Under the pieces are notes generated by a model, which had not been told where the DNA came from, did not search any database, and saw only the letters and a list, made by a program, of their open reading frames with translations. From contig JBOFSR010000057.1 in the NCBI GenBank assembly GCA_051651645.1, positions 1 to 41,885 on the forward strand: DNA of 41,885 bases, read 5' to 3'. The DNA is from JBOFSR01 sp051651645 (GTDB lineage: Bacteria > Spirochaetota > Spirochaetia > Treponematales > Treponemataceae). The position numbers and the translations under genes were made by a program. Position 1 is the first letter of the stretch. Every line of letters starts with the position of its first letter. This document shows positions 1 to 8,374 of the stretch, piece by piece.

Positions 1-1
1 A

Positions 2-322
2 GCGTTGCGTCATTTTATTGAAAGTGGCATATATCAAACGCATGAAGATTCTGGAATTTTGATTTTTATTTCTTATCTTGAAAAAGAAGTAAGAATTGTT
101 GCCGATAGCGGCTTAGTCAAAAAAGTGAGTCAAGAAAAATGGAATGAAATTGCAAGTACTTTGGCTCAGAATATTGCAGAGGGTTTTAAGCAAAAAAAAG
201 TTGCACAATCAATTATTGAGGCAATTGAAGCGTCTGGAAAAATTTTGGCTGAGCATTTTCCTGCAAAGGATGATAATCCGAATGAGCTTTCTGATGGGCT
301 TGTTATTTTGGAGAATGATTAA
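2..322 (+). CDS. TPM-domain protein, C-terminal part (5' end outside window)
   Basis: This reading frame is open at the left edge, so only the last ~106 residues are visible. The segments IFISYLEKEVRIVADSGL and the later AQNIAEGFKQKKVAQSIIEAI match the second half of TPM domains (TLP18.3/Psb32/MOLO-1 family). The protein is probably the short cytoplasmic TPM protein that often sits beside a YgcG-type protein and LemA in bacteria. Its stop overlaps the next ATG by one base (TAATG), so the two are translationally coupled. The molecular role of bacterial TPM proteins is poorly defined; envelope maintenance and photosystem repair have been proposed in different lineages. A TTG at position 5 could be mistaken for a start, but the frame continues upstream. 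Confidence 0.75.
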   Translation, partial: ALRHFIESGIYQTHEDSGILIFISYLEKEVRIVADSGLVKKVSQEKWNEIASTLAQNIAEGFKQKKVAQSIIEAIEASGKILAEHFPAKDDNPNELSDGLVILEND

Positions 323-1059
323 TGAGACATTTAAATAAAATGCTGATTACACTTGTTGGCTTTTTTTGTCTTACAAGTTTTGCCTTTTCTTCAATGCCAA
401 TTCCTAAGTTGACATCAAGTGTAAATGATTATGCAAAGATTTTATCTACGAAAGATATAGCTGTTATTGAAAACTTTTTGCAAACTGTGAATGATCAATC
501 GGGAATTCAAATTGCAGTTTTAACAATTCCTTCTTTAAAAGGGGAAAGCATTGAAAGCTTTTCAATTAGAACCGCAGAAAGCTGGAAGCTTGGGCAAAAA
601 GACAAAGATAACGGTGTTTTACTGGTGGTTTCAATGCAAGAGCGTTCCATGAGAATTGAAGTAGGCTATGGCTTAGAAGGAAAACTCACAGACATAAAGT
701 CTGGAGCAATTATTCGAAGTGTGATTACTCCAGCTTTTCAAAACGGAAAATACGCACAAGGAATTTACGGTGGCGTTAAAAATATTGCAGGAGTTGCAAG
801 CGATAACGAAACCTTTGTTTCCTCATCCGTGCAAAATTCCCAAAAACAAAGTTCCGATGAAAAATTAATGGAATCAATTATTTCACTAATTATTATGCTA
901 TTGTTTATTTTTGGCCGATTTGGATTTTTCTTTTTCCCCATGCCTTTTTGGGGTGGCAGGATTTATCGAGGAGGCGGATTTAGCGGCGGTTTTGGTGGTG
1001 GTGGATTTTCTGGCGGGGGAGGGGGCTTTGGCGGTGGTGGTGCCTCTGGTCGGTGGTAG
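322..1059 (+). CDS. YgcG-family TPM-domain exported membrane protein with Gly-rich tail
   Basis: The protein has 245 aa. Residues 1-23 form a signal peptide (hydrophobic LITLVGFFCLTSFAFS). A TPM domain spans about 30-165, with the family pattern DNGVLLVVSMQERSMRIEVG and the downstream GLEGKLTD. A membrane segment lies at about 185-208, followed by a low-complexity tail of Gly, Phe and Ser ending in SGRW. This order (signal, TPM, one TM, GG-rich tail) is that of COG1512/YgcG proteins. The TPM domain should face the periplasm. GGAG at 310-313 and the TAATG overlap with the preceding TPM gene support the start and co-expression. Function is unknown; the family is often linked to LemA, whose gene could lie just upstream of the window. 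Confidence 0.85.
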   Translation: MRHLNKMLITLVGFFCLTSFAFSSMPIPKLTSSVNDYAKILSTKDIAVIENFLQTVNDQSGIQIAVLTIPSLKGESIESFSIRTAESWKLGQKDKDNGVLLVVSMQERSMRIEVGYGLEGKLTDIKSGAIIRSVITPAFQNGKYAQGIYGGVKNIAGVASDNETFVSSSVQNSQKQSSDEKLMESIISLIIMLLFIFGRFGFFFFPMPFWGGRIYRGGGFSGGFGGGGFSGGGGGFGGGGASGRW

Positions 1060-1080
1060 ATTTTTTTCTTTGAGGTATAA

Positions 1081-1824
1081 ATGATACGGCTTAAAAATGA
1101 GATACAAATAAATGGCATACGCAAATCTTGTAAATTGCTTGCCGCAATGTTTGCACAAATCCTTCCACAAATAAAAGAAGGAATGTCAACGTTTGAAATT
1201 GATGCCCTTTGCGTTAGTTTTATTAAGAAAAATGGCGGAACTCCTGCGTGGTATAGTCAAGGATTCCCTGGAGCTGCGTGTATTTCGGTAAACGATTGCG
1301 TTATTCATGGCGTTCCGTCAAAAAAGCAAATCCTTAAAAAAGGCGATATTGTTTCTATTGATGTCGGTATTGATCTTGACGGTTATATTAGTGATTGTTC
1401 AAAAACGATTGCCATTGGAGAAGTCGATTCGCAGACTCAAAAACTTTTGGACGTTACAAAGCAGTGTTTAATAGAAGGAATTGCTGCGTGCAAAGTTGGA
1501 AATCGTATAAAAGACATTTCTCAAGCGGTGTACGATGTTGCTCGTAAGGCAAATCTTGGTGTTGTAATCGATTTTTGTGGGCATGGCGTTGGGCTTTCTG
1601 TGCATGAAGATCCGCAAATTCCTAATAAACCAGGACACGGAGCAAATCCACGCATTCAGGCGGGAATGGTTTTGGCCATTGAGCCGATGATTAATCTTGG
1701 CACAGGTGATGTTTTTGTGGATACAGATAGTTGGACTGTTAAAACTGCCGACGGACTTTACTCTGCACACGAGGAGCATACCGTCGCCGTTTTTAGCGAT
1801 CATACAGAAATTTTAACAATTTAG
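1081..1824 (+). CDS. map: Methionine aminopeptidase, type I
   Basis: The 247 aa length is typical of a bacterial type Ia enzyme with no N-terminal extension. It removes the initiator Met from new proteins in the cytosol. The five metal ligands of the family are all present: D94 (SIDVGID), D105 (YISDCSK), H168 (CGHGVG), E201 (AIEPMI) and E232 (HEEHTVAV). H76 in IHGVP is the conserved substrate-binding histidine. GAGG at 1072-1075 lies 5 nt before the ATG. The gene follows the TPM pair by 21 nt and is probably in the same operon. A T-rich run after the stop, before the flaB promoter, may end transcription. Confidence 0.97.
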   Translation: MIRLKNEIQINGIRKSCKLLAAMFAQILPQIKEGMSTFEIDALCVSFIKKNGGTPAWYSQGFPGAACISVNDCVIHGVPSKKQILKKGDIVSIDVGIDLDGYISDCSKTIAIGEVDSQTQKLLDVTKQCLIEGIAACKVGNRIKDISQAVYDVARKANLGVVIDFCGHGVGLSVHEDPQIPNKPGHGANPRIQAGMVLAIEPMINLGTGDVFVDTDSWTVKTADGLYSAHEEHTVAVFSDHTEILTI

Positions 1825-1844
1825 CATTTTTTTTATATTTTTCC

Positions 1845-1871
1845 TAAAGTCCGTTTTCCCTAATCCGATAG
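1845..1871 (+). promoter_or_regulatory. Sigma-28 (FliA/WhiG)-type promoter of flaB
   Basis: TAAAGTCC (1845-1852) and TCCGATAG (1864-1871) are separated by exactly 11 nt. This fits the motility-sigma consensus TAAAGTTT-N11-GCCGATAA, with mismatches only at the edges. It gives a leader of about 70 nt before flaB. Late, checkpoint-controlled flagellin transcription is inferred. Confidence 0.85.
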
Positions 1872-1947
1872 TAAAGTATCAGGTATTAAGAAAAAGAACA
1901 AAAGAGTACTTACATACTATTTTTGGATTATTTTGGAGGGAAAAAAT

Positions 1948-2805
1948 ATGATTATTAACCACAACATGAGTGCAATGTTTTCACAACGCCAAGTAGCTCA
2001 AACAGACGGAGCTGCACAACGAAACATGGAAAAACTTTCAAGTGGACTAAGGATTAACCGTGCAGCAGATGATGCATCAGGTTTAGCTGTATCGGAAAAA
2101 ATGCGAAGTCAAATTAGAGGCTTGAATCAAGCTGCGGTAAATGCTCAAAATGCAATATCATTCATCCAAACTTCTGAAGGCTTTCTTCAACAATCAACCG
2201 ATGTTATTCAACGTTTGCGTGAACTTGCTGTTCAATCAGCTAATGGAATCTACACCGATGAAGATAGAATGCACATTCAAGTTGAAGTTTCTCAGCTTGT
2301 TGCCGAGGTTGATAGAATTGCCAGTACAGCACAATTTAATGGAATGAATCTTCTAACAGGCCGTTTTGCACGCCCAGACGCTGAAAATAGCGTAACAGCT
2401 TCAATGTGGTTTCATATTGGCGCAAACATGGATCAGCGTTCACAAACCTTTATTGGCACAATGACCGCATCAGCCCTTGGTTTAATGGATGTTTCAGATA
2501 AGATAATTTCTTTAAGAACTCCAGATGAAGCAAACCGAGCTATTAACAATTTTGATGAAGCACTTAAAACTATTAGCAAGCAACGAGCAGATCTTGGTGC
2601 ATATCAAAATAGACTTGAGTTTACTATTGTTGGGTTGAATGTGGGAGCTGAAAATTTACAAGCATCTGAATCACGTATTCGCGACTCAGATATGGCAAAA
2701 GAGATGGTTGAGTTTACAAAAAATCAAATCTTGCAACAATCAGGGACTGCAATGCTTGCACAAGCAAATCAAAGTACTCAATCAGTGCTTAGCTTACTTC
2801 GATAA
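1948..2805 (+). CDS. flaB: Flagellar filament core protein FlaB
   Basis: The protein has 285 aa and is a flagellin reduced to the D0/D1 helical domains. Residues 1-140 carry the N-terminal signature (MIINHNMSAMFSQRQ, then GLRINRAADDASGLAVSEKM). The last 90 residues carry the C-terminal helix ending QSTQSVLSLLR. There is no D2/D3 region, as in spirochaete FlaB proteins that form the core of periplasmic flagella. It has no cleavable signal peptide, consistent with type III export. An upstream in-frame TTG at 1933 exists, but GGAGGG at 1935-1940 sits 7 nt before the ATG at 1948, which is therefore the start. The gene is monocistronic: it has its own sigma-28-type promoter and a terminator downstream. 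No chaperone or FliD gene is adjacent. Confidence 0.97.
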   Translation: MIINHNMSAMFSQRQVAQTDGAAQRNMEKLSSGLRINRAADDASGLAVSEKMRSQIRGLNQAAVNAQNAISFIQTSEGFLQQSTDVIQRLRELAVQSANGIYTDEDRMHIQVEVSQLVAEVDRIASTAQFNGMNLLTGRFARPDAENSVTASMWFHIGANMDQRSQTFIGTMTASALGLMDVSDKIISLRTPDEANRAINNFDEALKTISKQRADLGAYQNRLEFTIVGLNVGAENLQASESRIRDSDMAKEMVEFTKNQILQQSGTAMLAQANQSTQSVLSLLR

Positions 2806-2872
2806 TAATATACAAATAATAAAAATTGCTTGATACGTATTCAAAATAGAATCGATTGAGTAATGAAATTTC

Positions 2873-2912
2873 AAAAACTGAGTTTTGTATTATACAGGCT
2901 CAGTTTTTTTAT
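2873..2912 (+). terminator. Rho-independent terminator of flaB
   Basis: AAAAACTGAG (2873-2882) pairs with CTCAGTTTTT (2899-2908) around a 16-nt loop, and the T run reaches 2910. It lies 68 nt after the flaB stop and isolates flaB from the next gene. Confidence 0.8.
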
Positions 2913-2971
2913 TTTTAAATAATTAAGATTATAATTAGAGGAAAAAAAGATTAAAATTTGATGAAAAAAAT

Positions 2972-3000
2972 TTGACAAACTATATTTTATGATTTATAAT
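2972..3000 (+). promoter_or_regulatory. Perfect-consensus sigma-70 promoter
   Basis: TTGACA (2972-2977), a spacer of exactly 17 nt and TATAAT (2995-3000) match the housekeeping consensus at all 12 positions. Transcription would begin near 3007 and leave a leader of about 75 nt before the outer-membrane protein gene at 3082. Very strong constitutive expression is inferred. Confidence 0.9.
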
Positions 3001-3016
3001 GGTAGATACAGTTAAG

Positions 3017-3049
3017 GTAATGGAATCTTTAGTTCAAAGAAACTATTAC
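3017..3049 (+). promoter_or_regulatory. 5'-leader hairpin of the outer-membrane protein mRNA
   Basis: GTAATGG (3017-3023) can pair with CTATTAC (3043-3049), including one G-U pair. After a small AAT/AAA internal loop, CTTT pairs with AAAG around AGTTC. The hairpin begins about 10 nt after the predicted transcription start. A 5' hairpin could stabilise an abundant mRNA; that role is inferred. Confidence 0.45.
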
Positions 3050-3081
3050 TTTTTAATTTTATAATTTTCTTGGAGGAAAAA

Positions 3082-4071
3082 ATGAAAAAATTACTAAGTA
3101 TGTTACTGATCATTTTACTTGCAGTAACAGGTGCATTTGCATGGGTTGAAGAGTATTGGGGAGTTGAAGACATTGAAGATATGATCTTTGTTGGTAACTA
3201 CCTTGGCTTTGACAGTAAATTTGGAAACCCTGGTATTGCATTTAACTATGCACAAGATAATTTTAGCGTGTATACGGGTATCCATGGGCTTAAATTGAAG
3301 CTATCAGATGGAGCTGATTCCACTTATAACTTTGGTGGAACTTTGGGAGCTTCTTATCGTTCTGAAATGGTAAGAATTGGTGCTTTACTCAATTTTACTG
3401 GCAAAGGGGAGACTATCAAAGAAAAAGGTCTTTTGGGGAAAGAAACAACAACTAGAACTGATTCTAAATTACTTGGTGTTGCGGTTGCAGGTTCTTTTGT
3501 AAAAGATATGTTCCGTTTTGCACTTCCTATGTATGTGGATTTTAAAGCCAATGGTGACACAGCGGTTGCTATTTCAACTGCATATGTAAAAGCAATGATA
3601 TTTAAAGGCCCTTTGCAATACATGAGATTACGCACACGATATAACACTGGTTGGGGTGACGGCATACCTGGTTATGTAGTAGAAGGTCAAAAGAATTTAG
3701 AGTTTGACTTAGACGCAATGTTTTATAACGATCTAGGTGATAGATTTGGTGCAGAGTGTTTAGTTCGTTTAATTTATAAAACTACTGTTGCTAATGATAC
3801 AGAGTTTAATCCTAATTATCTTGGTATTTATATTGAGCCATACATCTTTGGTTATACTGAAGGAAACGTAATGCAATTAGGTTTAGTTCCTTTTGCAACT
3901 GTTGGTGGTGAGTTTTCAGAAACAAAATCTTTTGGTATTGATGAATGGGGTGTTGAAATCCGTTTAGAGTTCCAACCAATCGAACAACTTCGTGCTCGTG
4001 TTTCAGTTCAAACATATAACAATGGTGACTGGGGCGTTAAGTGGAATGCACGTGCTGCATGGTACTACTAA
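3082..4071 (+). CDS. Putative outer-membrane beta-barrel protein, probably abundant
   Basis: The protein has 329 aa. MKKLLSMLLIILLAVTGAFA is a clear Sec signal peptide, probably cut before WVEEYWG. The mature part lacks further hydrophobic helices and has many short alternating stretches rich in Tyr, Phe and Gly. It ends in RAAWYY, an aromatic C-terminus like the recognition signal of outer-membrane barrels. I do not recognise a named family; it does not look like the Msp major sheath protein. GGAGG (3072-3076) before the ATG at 3082 decides the start over an earlier TTG at 3070. The perfect sigma-70 promoter, leader hairpin, strong ribosome site and own terminator all point to a major protein made on its own. 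A porin-like role is inferred. Confidence 0.7.
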   Translation: MKKLLSMLLIILLAVTGAFAWVEEYWGVEDIEDMIFVGNYLGFDSKFGNPGIAFNYAQDNFSVYTGIHGLKLKLSDGADSTYNFGGTLGASYRSEMVRIGALLNFTGKGETIKEKGLLGKETTTRTDSKLLGVAVAGSFVKDMFRFALPMYVDFKANGDTAVAISTAYVKAMIFKGPLQYMRLRTRYNTGWGDGIPGYVVEGQKNLEFDLDAMFYNDLGDRFGAECLVRLIYKTTVANDTEFNPNYLGIYIEPYIFGYTEGNVMQLGLVPFATVGGEFSETKSFGIDEWGVEIRLEFQPIEQLRARVSVQTYNNGDWGVKWNARAAWYY

Positions 4072-4092
4072 TCTATACTTTAGCTAGCTACC

Positions 4093-4124
4093 TTATCTAG
4101 CGTTTAGATTTGACTGCTAGATAA
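4093..4124. repeat. Inverted repeat downstream of the outer-membrane protein gene
   Basis: TTATCTAGC (4093-4101) and GCTAGATAA (4116-4124) form a perfect 9-bp stem with a 14-nt loop. There is no T tract directly after it. It stands immediately before the true terminator hairpin and could protect the mRNA 3' end or be a protein site; neither is proven. Confidence 0.5.
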
Positions 4125-4130
4125 AGCATA

Positions 4131-4165
4131 AAAAAAGCTCTTGGTTTTCCAAGGGCTTTTTTTAT
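4131..4165 (+). terminator. Rho-independent terminator, probably bidirectional
   Basis: AAAAAAGCTCTTGG (4131-4144), loop TTTT and CCAAGGGCTTTTTT (4149-4162) form a strong hairpin with a T tail for the plus-strand gene. On the minus strand the A run becomes a T run, so it can also end the convergent argS transcript. One pair is a G-U on the plus strand and an A-C mismatch on the minus strand. Confidence 0.9.
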
Positions 4166-4193
4166 TTGTTTTTATAAATTATTTTGAAATGAC

Positions 4194-6008
4194 TTACATT
4201 GTTTCTAAAAAAGGCACAAGGATAAGGGGCATTGCTGTTTGTAACACTATTTTTGTACAGTGAACTAAATAAAGACGTGCTTCCATTAAGTCCTTTGATT
4301 CACAAGATAAAATTGGGCAGTCGTGGTAAAAGGTGCTAAAATTTTTTGCAACGGTATATAAAAACATAGCAATTTCAGCAGGATTTTTGTGCAAGGCTGC
4401 TTTTTCAATTATTTCTGAAAAGTTTCCAAGGTTTTTAATTAACTCCCACTCCGCTGAATGGCTTAAAAGTGAACAATCAACATCCGTACTAATTTGTATC
4501 TCTCCCGCTTTCCGTAAGATTGAACAAATACGTGCTCCCATATATTGTAAGTAGGGGCCTGTGTTGCCACTAAACGAAAGCGATTCTTTGGGATTAAACA
4601 GCATATCCTTTGAAGGGGTTGCCTGCAATAAAAAATAATGCAAGGCTCCAAGTGCTATATTTTCTGCAACCATATTAACATCGCCTACGGCATCAAGTCG
4701 CTCTTTATCAGTGATTTCTTCTTTTGCCCCATCTCGTAAATGATCAATTAAATCATCCGCATCAACAACGGTACCCTCGCGACTTTTCATTTTACCCTCA
4801 GGAAGATTGACCATTCCGTATGATAAGTGATGGAGCCTTTGAGCCCAGTTGTAGCCCAACTTTTTCAAAATATGAAATAAGACAACAAAATGATAGTTTT
4901 GCTCGCTGCCGACAACGTAAATGAGCTCATTAAATTGCCAATCACTGTGCCGATAAATTGCCGTGCCAATATCCTGCGTCATATACAGCGAGGTGCCGTC
5001 TTTTCGTAAAAGCACTTTTTTGTCAAGATTTATTTCTGCCAAATCAATCCACACCGAGCCGTCATCCTCTTGGTAAAAAATGCCATTTTTAAGCCCTTTA
5101 AGAACCTCATCTTTGCCTTTGAGGTAGGTTTCACTTTCAAAATAAAATTTGTCAAAACTGATTCCCGTTCGCTTGTAGGTTTGCTGAATACCAGAAATTG
5201 CCCATCCGTTCATTCGCTCCCAAAGGGAATGCAAGTCTTTGTCGCCATTTTCCCATTCAACAAGCATTTGTTGAGCTTCTTTTTCGGCGATCTCTTCATT
5301 TTCCTTGCGGTATTTTTCAAATTCAACATAGCAATCGCCCACAAATCTATCACTTTTTACTCCAAGCGATTCAGGCGTTTCTTCAATGCCATTTTTTGCC
5401 TCAGCACTGTGGAATTTTTGATACGCAATCATCGATTTGCAAATATGAACGCCACGATTATTGATAATATTTACCTTGTAAATATCTGCTCCTGCAAAAC
5501 GTAAAATACGAGAAATTGACTCACCTAGAGCATTGTTTCGTAAATGACCTAGATGCAATGGTTTGTTCGTGTTCGGGCTAGAAAATTCAATCATAATACG
5601 AGAATTCTCCATGAGTTTTTTACCATTTTTATTCAGCGATCCATAATTTTCTTTTTGCAAATAAATACTTGATAAAATTTGCTTTACTAATTTTGGCTTC
5701 TCAAGTTTTACGTTAAGGTATGGGCCTTCAGCCACAAAAGTGCCAATGCGTGTTGCCTCTTCAAAAAACGGAAGGCTTTTGTCTTGTAAGGCTTCTTCAA
5801 TTTCTTTGGCTATTTGGGCGGGAGCAATACGCAAGGATTTAGCAAAGCCAAACAACGGAATGCCAATATCGCCAAGCTCTGGTTTTGGCGGATTTTCGCT
5901 AATAATATCTTTTTCAGAAAAATCGCTTATTTGCAGTTCCTTATTTTTTTTCATATAATTAAGAACTTGTGCCACAAGTGTACGTAAAGAATTTTTTATT
6001 TCGTTCAT
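4194..6008 (-). CDS. argS: Arginyl-tRNA synthetase
   Basis: The protein has 604 aa and is a class I synthetase that charges tRNA-Arg in the cytosol. An ArgRS N-terminal domain occupies about 1-110. The HIGH-type signature is HLGH at 152-155 (NKPLHLGHLRN). The KMSKS-type loop is KMKSREG at 406-412, where the third residue is Lys, a form often seen in ArgRS. An anticodon-binding DALR-type helical domain fills the C-terminus; it ends in VPFLETM, shorter and less canonical than the usual GIEAPERM ending. GGAG lies about 8 nt before the ATG on the minus strand. The gene stands alone, convergent with the outer-membrane protein gene. Confidence 0.97.
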   Translation of the reverse strand: MNEIKNSLRTLVAQVLNYMKKNKELQISDFSEKDIISENPPKPELGDIGIPLFGFAKSLRIAPAQIAKEIEEALQDKSLPFFEEATRIGTFVAEGPYLNVKLEKPKLVKQILSSIYLQKENYGSLNKNGKKLMENSRIMIEFSSPNTNKPLHLGHLRNNALGESISRILRFAGADIYKVNIINNRGVHICKSMIAYQKFHSAEAKNGIEETPESLGVKSDRFVGDCYVEFEKYRKENEEIAEKEAQQMLVEWENGDKDLHSLWERMNGWAISGIQQTYKRTGISFDKFYFESETYLKGKDEVLKGLKNGIFYQEDDGSVWIDLAEINLDKKVLLRKDGTSLYMTQDIGTAIYRHSDWQFNELIYVVGSEQNYHFVVLFHILKKLGYNWAQRLHHLSYGMVNLPEGKMKSREGTVVDADDLIDHLRDGAKEEITDKERLDAVGDVNMVAENIALGALHYFLLQATPSKDMLFNPKESLSFSGNTGPYLQYMGARICSILRKAGEIQISTDVDCSLLSHSAEWELIKNLGNFSEIIEKAALHKNPAEIAMFLYTVAKNFSTFYHDCPILSCESKDLMEARLYLVHCTKIVLQTAMPLILVPFLETM

Positions 6009-6344
6009 AGAAACTCCAACAATGATTTTTTACTATTTTACCTATTTTTGCTTAGATTTTCAAGGGTGGATATCTGATTTTATTATATAGATTTTAACTG
6101 GTAAAAATTAATTTTTTTCTGTATTGACTTCTTTTTCTTGCCATCTCTTAATAAATTTTGTAAATGGTAATGCTACAAAAGCGTTAATATCAGTTTTATT
6201 GTAGACATTTTTAGCAGTTTTTTTATGATATTGTATTTTAGTCTTTGTATAAATATATTTTCTTTGATAAACTAATTGACTAAAATCAATTTTTTCTTCA
6301 TCCTACATTTATAAAATTACTGCAATTGGGGGAACGGAAAAAGA
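6009..6344. other. 336-bp AT-rich gap between divergent argS and potA
   Basis: Apart from the argS leader and the potA ribosome site (GGGGGA, 6328-6333), the only structure I find is a minus-strand frame open for 64 codons but lacking a usable start (6108-6302, listed separately). I find no convincing -35/-10 pair for potA and no RNA gene. Confidence 0.6.
6108..6302 (-). pseudogene. Possible gene remnant (64 codons, no start codon)
   Basis: Reading the minus strand from 6302, a frame begins directly after a TAG and runs 64 codons to TAA. It contains no ATG, GTG or TTG. The translation is rich in Lys, Tyr and Asn and has a protein-like end (DINAFVALPFTKFIKRWQEK). It could be the 3' end of a decayed gene, or chance in AT-rich DNA. 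I recognise no family. An ATG at about 6298 is in another frame and stops after nine residues. Confidence 0.25.
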
Positions 6345-7484
6345 TTGAAAGGTAGTAGCGTTACAATAGATAGCATATCAAAATCATTTGGTAGTTTTCA
6401 TGCATTAGATAATGTTGGATTTAAGATTGAAAAAGGTGAGTTTTTCTCTCTTTTAGGCCCTTCTGGCTGTGGTAAAACTACGTTACTACGGATAATTGCA
6501 GGATTTGAGTCACCTGATTTTGGCAGTGTTTTATTCGATGATAAAAATATTATCCCCCTGCCTGCCAATAAACGTACCTCAAATACAATTTTTCAAAACT
6601 ATGCACTTTTTCCGCATTTATCGGTGTATGAAAATGTTGCTTTTCCCTTACGTTTACAAAAGTTAGACAAAAAACTAATTGATCAAAAGGTGCAAGAAAA
6701 TCTTCATCTGGTACAACTTGAAGCACACATGTCAAAAAAGCCTAATCAACTTTCAGGTGGACAACGCCAGCGAGTAGCAATTGCCCGTGCTTTAATTAAT
6801 GAGCCGAATGTTCTTCTTCTTGATGAGCCCCTCTCAGCCTTGGATGCAAAACTGCGTTCAAATCTTTTAGTTGAGCTTGATGCTCTTCACGACAAAATTG
6901 GGATTACCTTTATCTATATTACGCACGATCAGTCAGAAGCATTATCTGTTTCAGATAGAATTGCGGTTATGAATAAGGGAAAACTTTTGCAAGTTGGCAC
7001 GCCATTTGAAATTTATGAAAGTCCTGCAACAGAGTTTGTGGCTGAGTTTATAGGCGAGACAAATAGTTTTGCAGCTCGAGTAGAATCGTGCGTGCCGTAC
7101 ATTCCTGAAGGCCGCGATCCAGAAAATATGGTTACGCTCAGCATTGGGGAGCTTGATAAAAATATTCACGTAACAGATTACGAGGTTACTGAAATTGGGC
7201 AGCGAGTATGCTTTACCGTTCGGCCTGAAAAAATCCGCATCACACTGACACCCCCTGTTACTAATCGCAGTGATATAAATATATTTGAAGGCATTGTTGC
7301 AGAACCTGTGTACTCTGGATTTCAATCAAAGTTTTACGTCAAGCTTGACAACGGCACAATGATTAAAGTCTACAAGCAACACACAACCTATCTTGATGAT
7401 GGTCCAGAAATTGCATGGAAAGACCGCGTCTATGTTTCGTGGAGTGCAAATGATGGCTACATTGTTGAGGACATTGACAAATGA
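6345..7484 (+). CDS. potA: Spermidine/putrescine ABC transporter ATP-binding protein
   Basis: The protein has 379 aa and is the energising subunit of a polyamine importer, bound to the inner face of the membrane. Motifs in order: Walker A GPSGCGKTT (38-46), Q-loop Q84 (IFQNYALFP), signature LSGGQRQR (136-143), Walker B VLLLDEP (156-162) and switch H194 (ITHDQSEAL). A TOBE-type beta domain follows (about 240-379, with FTVRPEKIRI), typical of PotA/CysA-like ATPases. The start is TTG at 6345, 11 nt after GGGGGA; there is no ATG near the conserved N-terminus. Its stop overlaps the potB start (ATGA). Confidence 0.95.
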   Translation: MKGSSVTIDSISKSFGSFHALDNVGFKIEKGEFFSLLGPSGCGKTTLLRIIAGFESPDFGSVLFDDKNIIPLPANKRTSNTIFQNYALFPHLSVYENVAFPLRLQKLDKKLIDQKVQENLHLVQLEAHMSKKPNQLSGGQRQRVAIARALINEPNVLLLDEPLSALDAKLRSNLLVELDALHDKIGITFIYITHDQSEALSVSDRIAVMNKGKLLQVGTPFEIYESPATEFVAEFIGETNSFAARVESCVPYIPEGRDPENMVTLSIGELDKNIHVTDYEVTEIGQRVCFTVRPEKIRITLTPPVTNRSDINIFEGIVAEPVYSGFQSKFYVKLDNGTMIKVYKQHTTYLDDGPEIAWKDRVYVSWSANDGYIVEDIDK

Positions 7485-8374
7485 GCGACAAGACGCCCGC
7501 TTTTTCAAAGCTTGTACGCGAAAAACGGCTTGGAACGCTTTATTCATGGCCAATGGGAATATGGTTTACGCTCTTTTTTATCTTTCCGCTCGGAGTAATC
7601 TTTCTTTATAGTTTTTTAGAAAAAGGCTTATATGGCGGCGTTGAATGGAAGTTTTCAATTGATGCCTATAAACAACTTTTCAATCCCAGCTATGGACGGA
7701 TCTTTCTTCGCACACTGTGGATTTCATTTTTATCAACATTTATTTCAATTGCCATTGCCTTACCGTGCGGCTATGCTATGGCACGTAGTCGCTATCAAAC
7801 GACCCTATTATTTTTAATTATTATTCCATTTTGGACAAATTCGCTTATTCGCATCTTTGCATGGATGTCTCTTTTGAGCAATGAAGGAATTATCAGCACA
7901 TTTTTGCGGCAGCTTGGCATAATAGATCAATCTGTTAGCCTTTTATATAATCAAACGGCGGTCGTGCTGGTTTCTGTCTATATGTACCTGCCTTATGCGA
8001 TTTTGCCTATTTTCACCGCAATTGATAAATTCGATTTTTCTCTTCTTGAGGCATCACGAGACCTTGGCTCGACAAAAATTCAATCAATGATAAAAGTCCT
8101 TTTGCCAAACATAAAAGGTGGAATTGTTACTGCCATTATTTTTACTTTTATTCCAATTTTTGGCTCATACACCGTACCGCTGTTGGTTGGAGGGCAAGAC
8201 TCCTACATGATTGGAAATATCATCGTTGATCAAGTACAGCGTGTGAGGAACTGGCCACTTGCGTCCGCTTTTTCCATGCTGATTAGTATTGTAAGTACAG
8301 CTGGTGTTTTATGGATGATTTCTTTTAGCAAAAAAGCCTCAAAAACACAAGCAAAACAACGAGGTGAAAAATGA
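7481..8374 (+). CDS. potB: Spermidine/putrescine ABC transporter permease PotB
   Basis: The 297 aa inner-membrane protein has about six helices. The first follows a short basic N-terminus (PMGIWFTLFFIFPLGVIFLY). The EAA loop that docks on the ATPase is EASRDLGSTKIQSMIKVLLP followed by NIKGG, characteristic of the PotB/CysU-like family. It overlaps potA and potC by 4 nt on either side, so potABC is one tightly coupled operon. With PotC it forms the heterodimeric channel for polyamines; substrate specificity is assigned by homology only. Confidence 0.93.
   Translation: MSDKTPAFSKLVREKRLGTLYSWPMGIWFTLFFIFPLGVIFLYSFLEKGLYGGVEWKFSIDAYKQLFNPSYGRIFLRTLWISFLSTFISIAIALPCGYAMARSRYQTTLLFLIIIPFWTNSLIRIFAWMSLLSNEGIISTFLRQLGIIDQSVSLLYNQTAVVLVSVYMYLPYAILPIFTAIDKFDFSLLEASRDLGSTKIQSMIKVLLPNIKGGIVTAIIFTFIPIFGSYTVPLLVGGQDSYMIGNIIVDQVQRVRNWPLASAFSMLISIVSTAGVLWMISFSKKASKTQAKQRGEK

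Noticed and set aside
898..1170. Minus-strand 90-codon frame opposite the YgcG Gly-rich tail.
   Set aside because: It mirrors the GC-biased glycine codons of a clear gene, has Lys/Thr/Ala-rich low-complexity content and spans the junction with map.
5070..5504. Plus-strand 144-codon frame inside argS.
   Set aside because: Antisense to a well-conserved synthetase region; composition (Phe, Cys, Asn) is that of reversed coding sequence.
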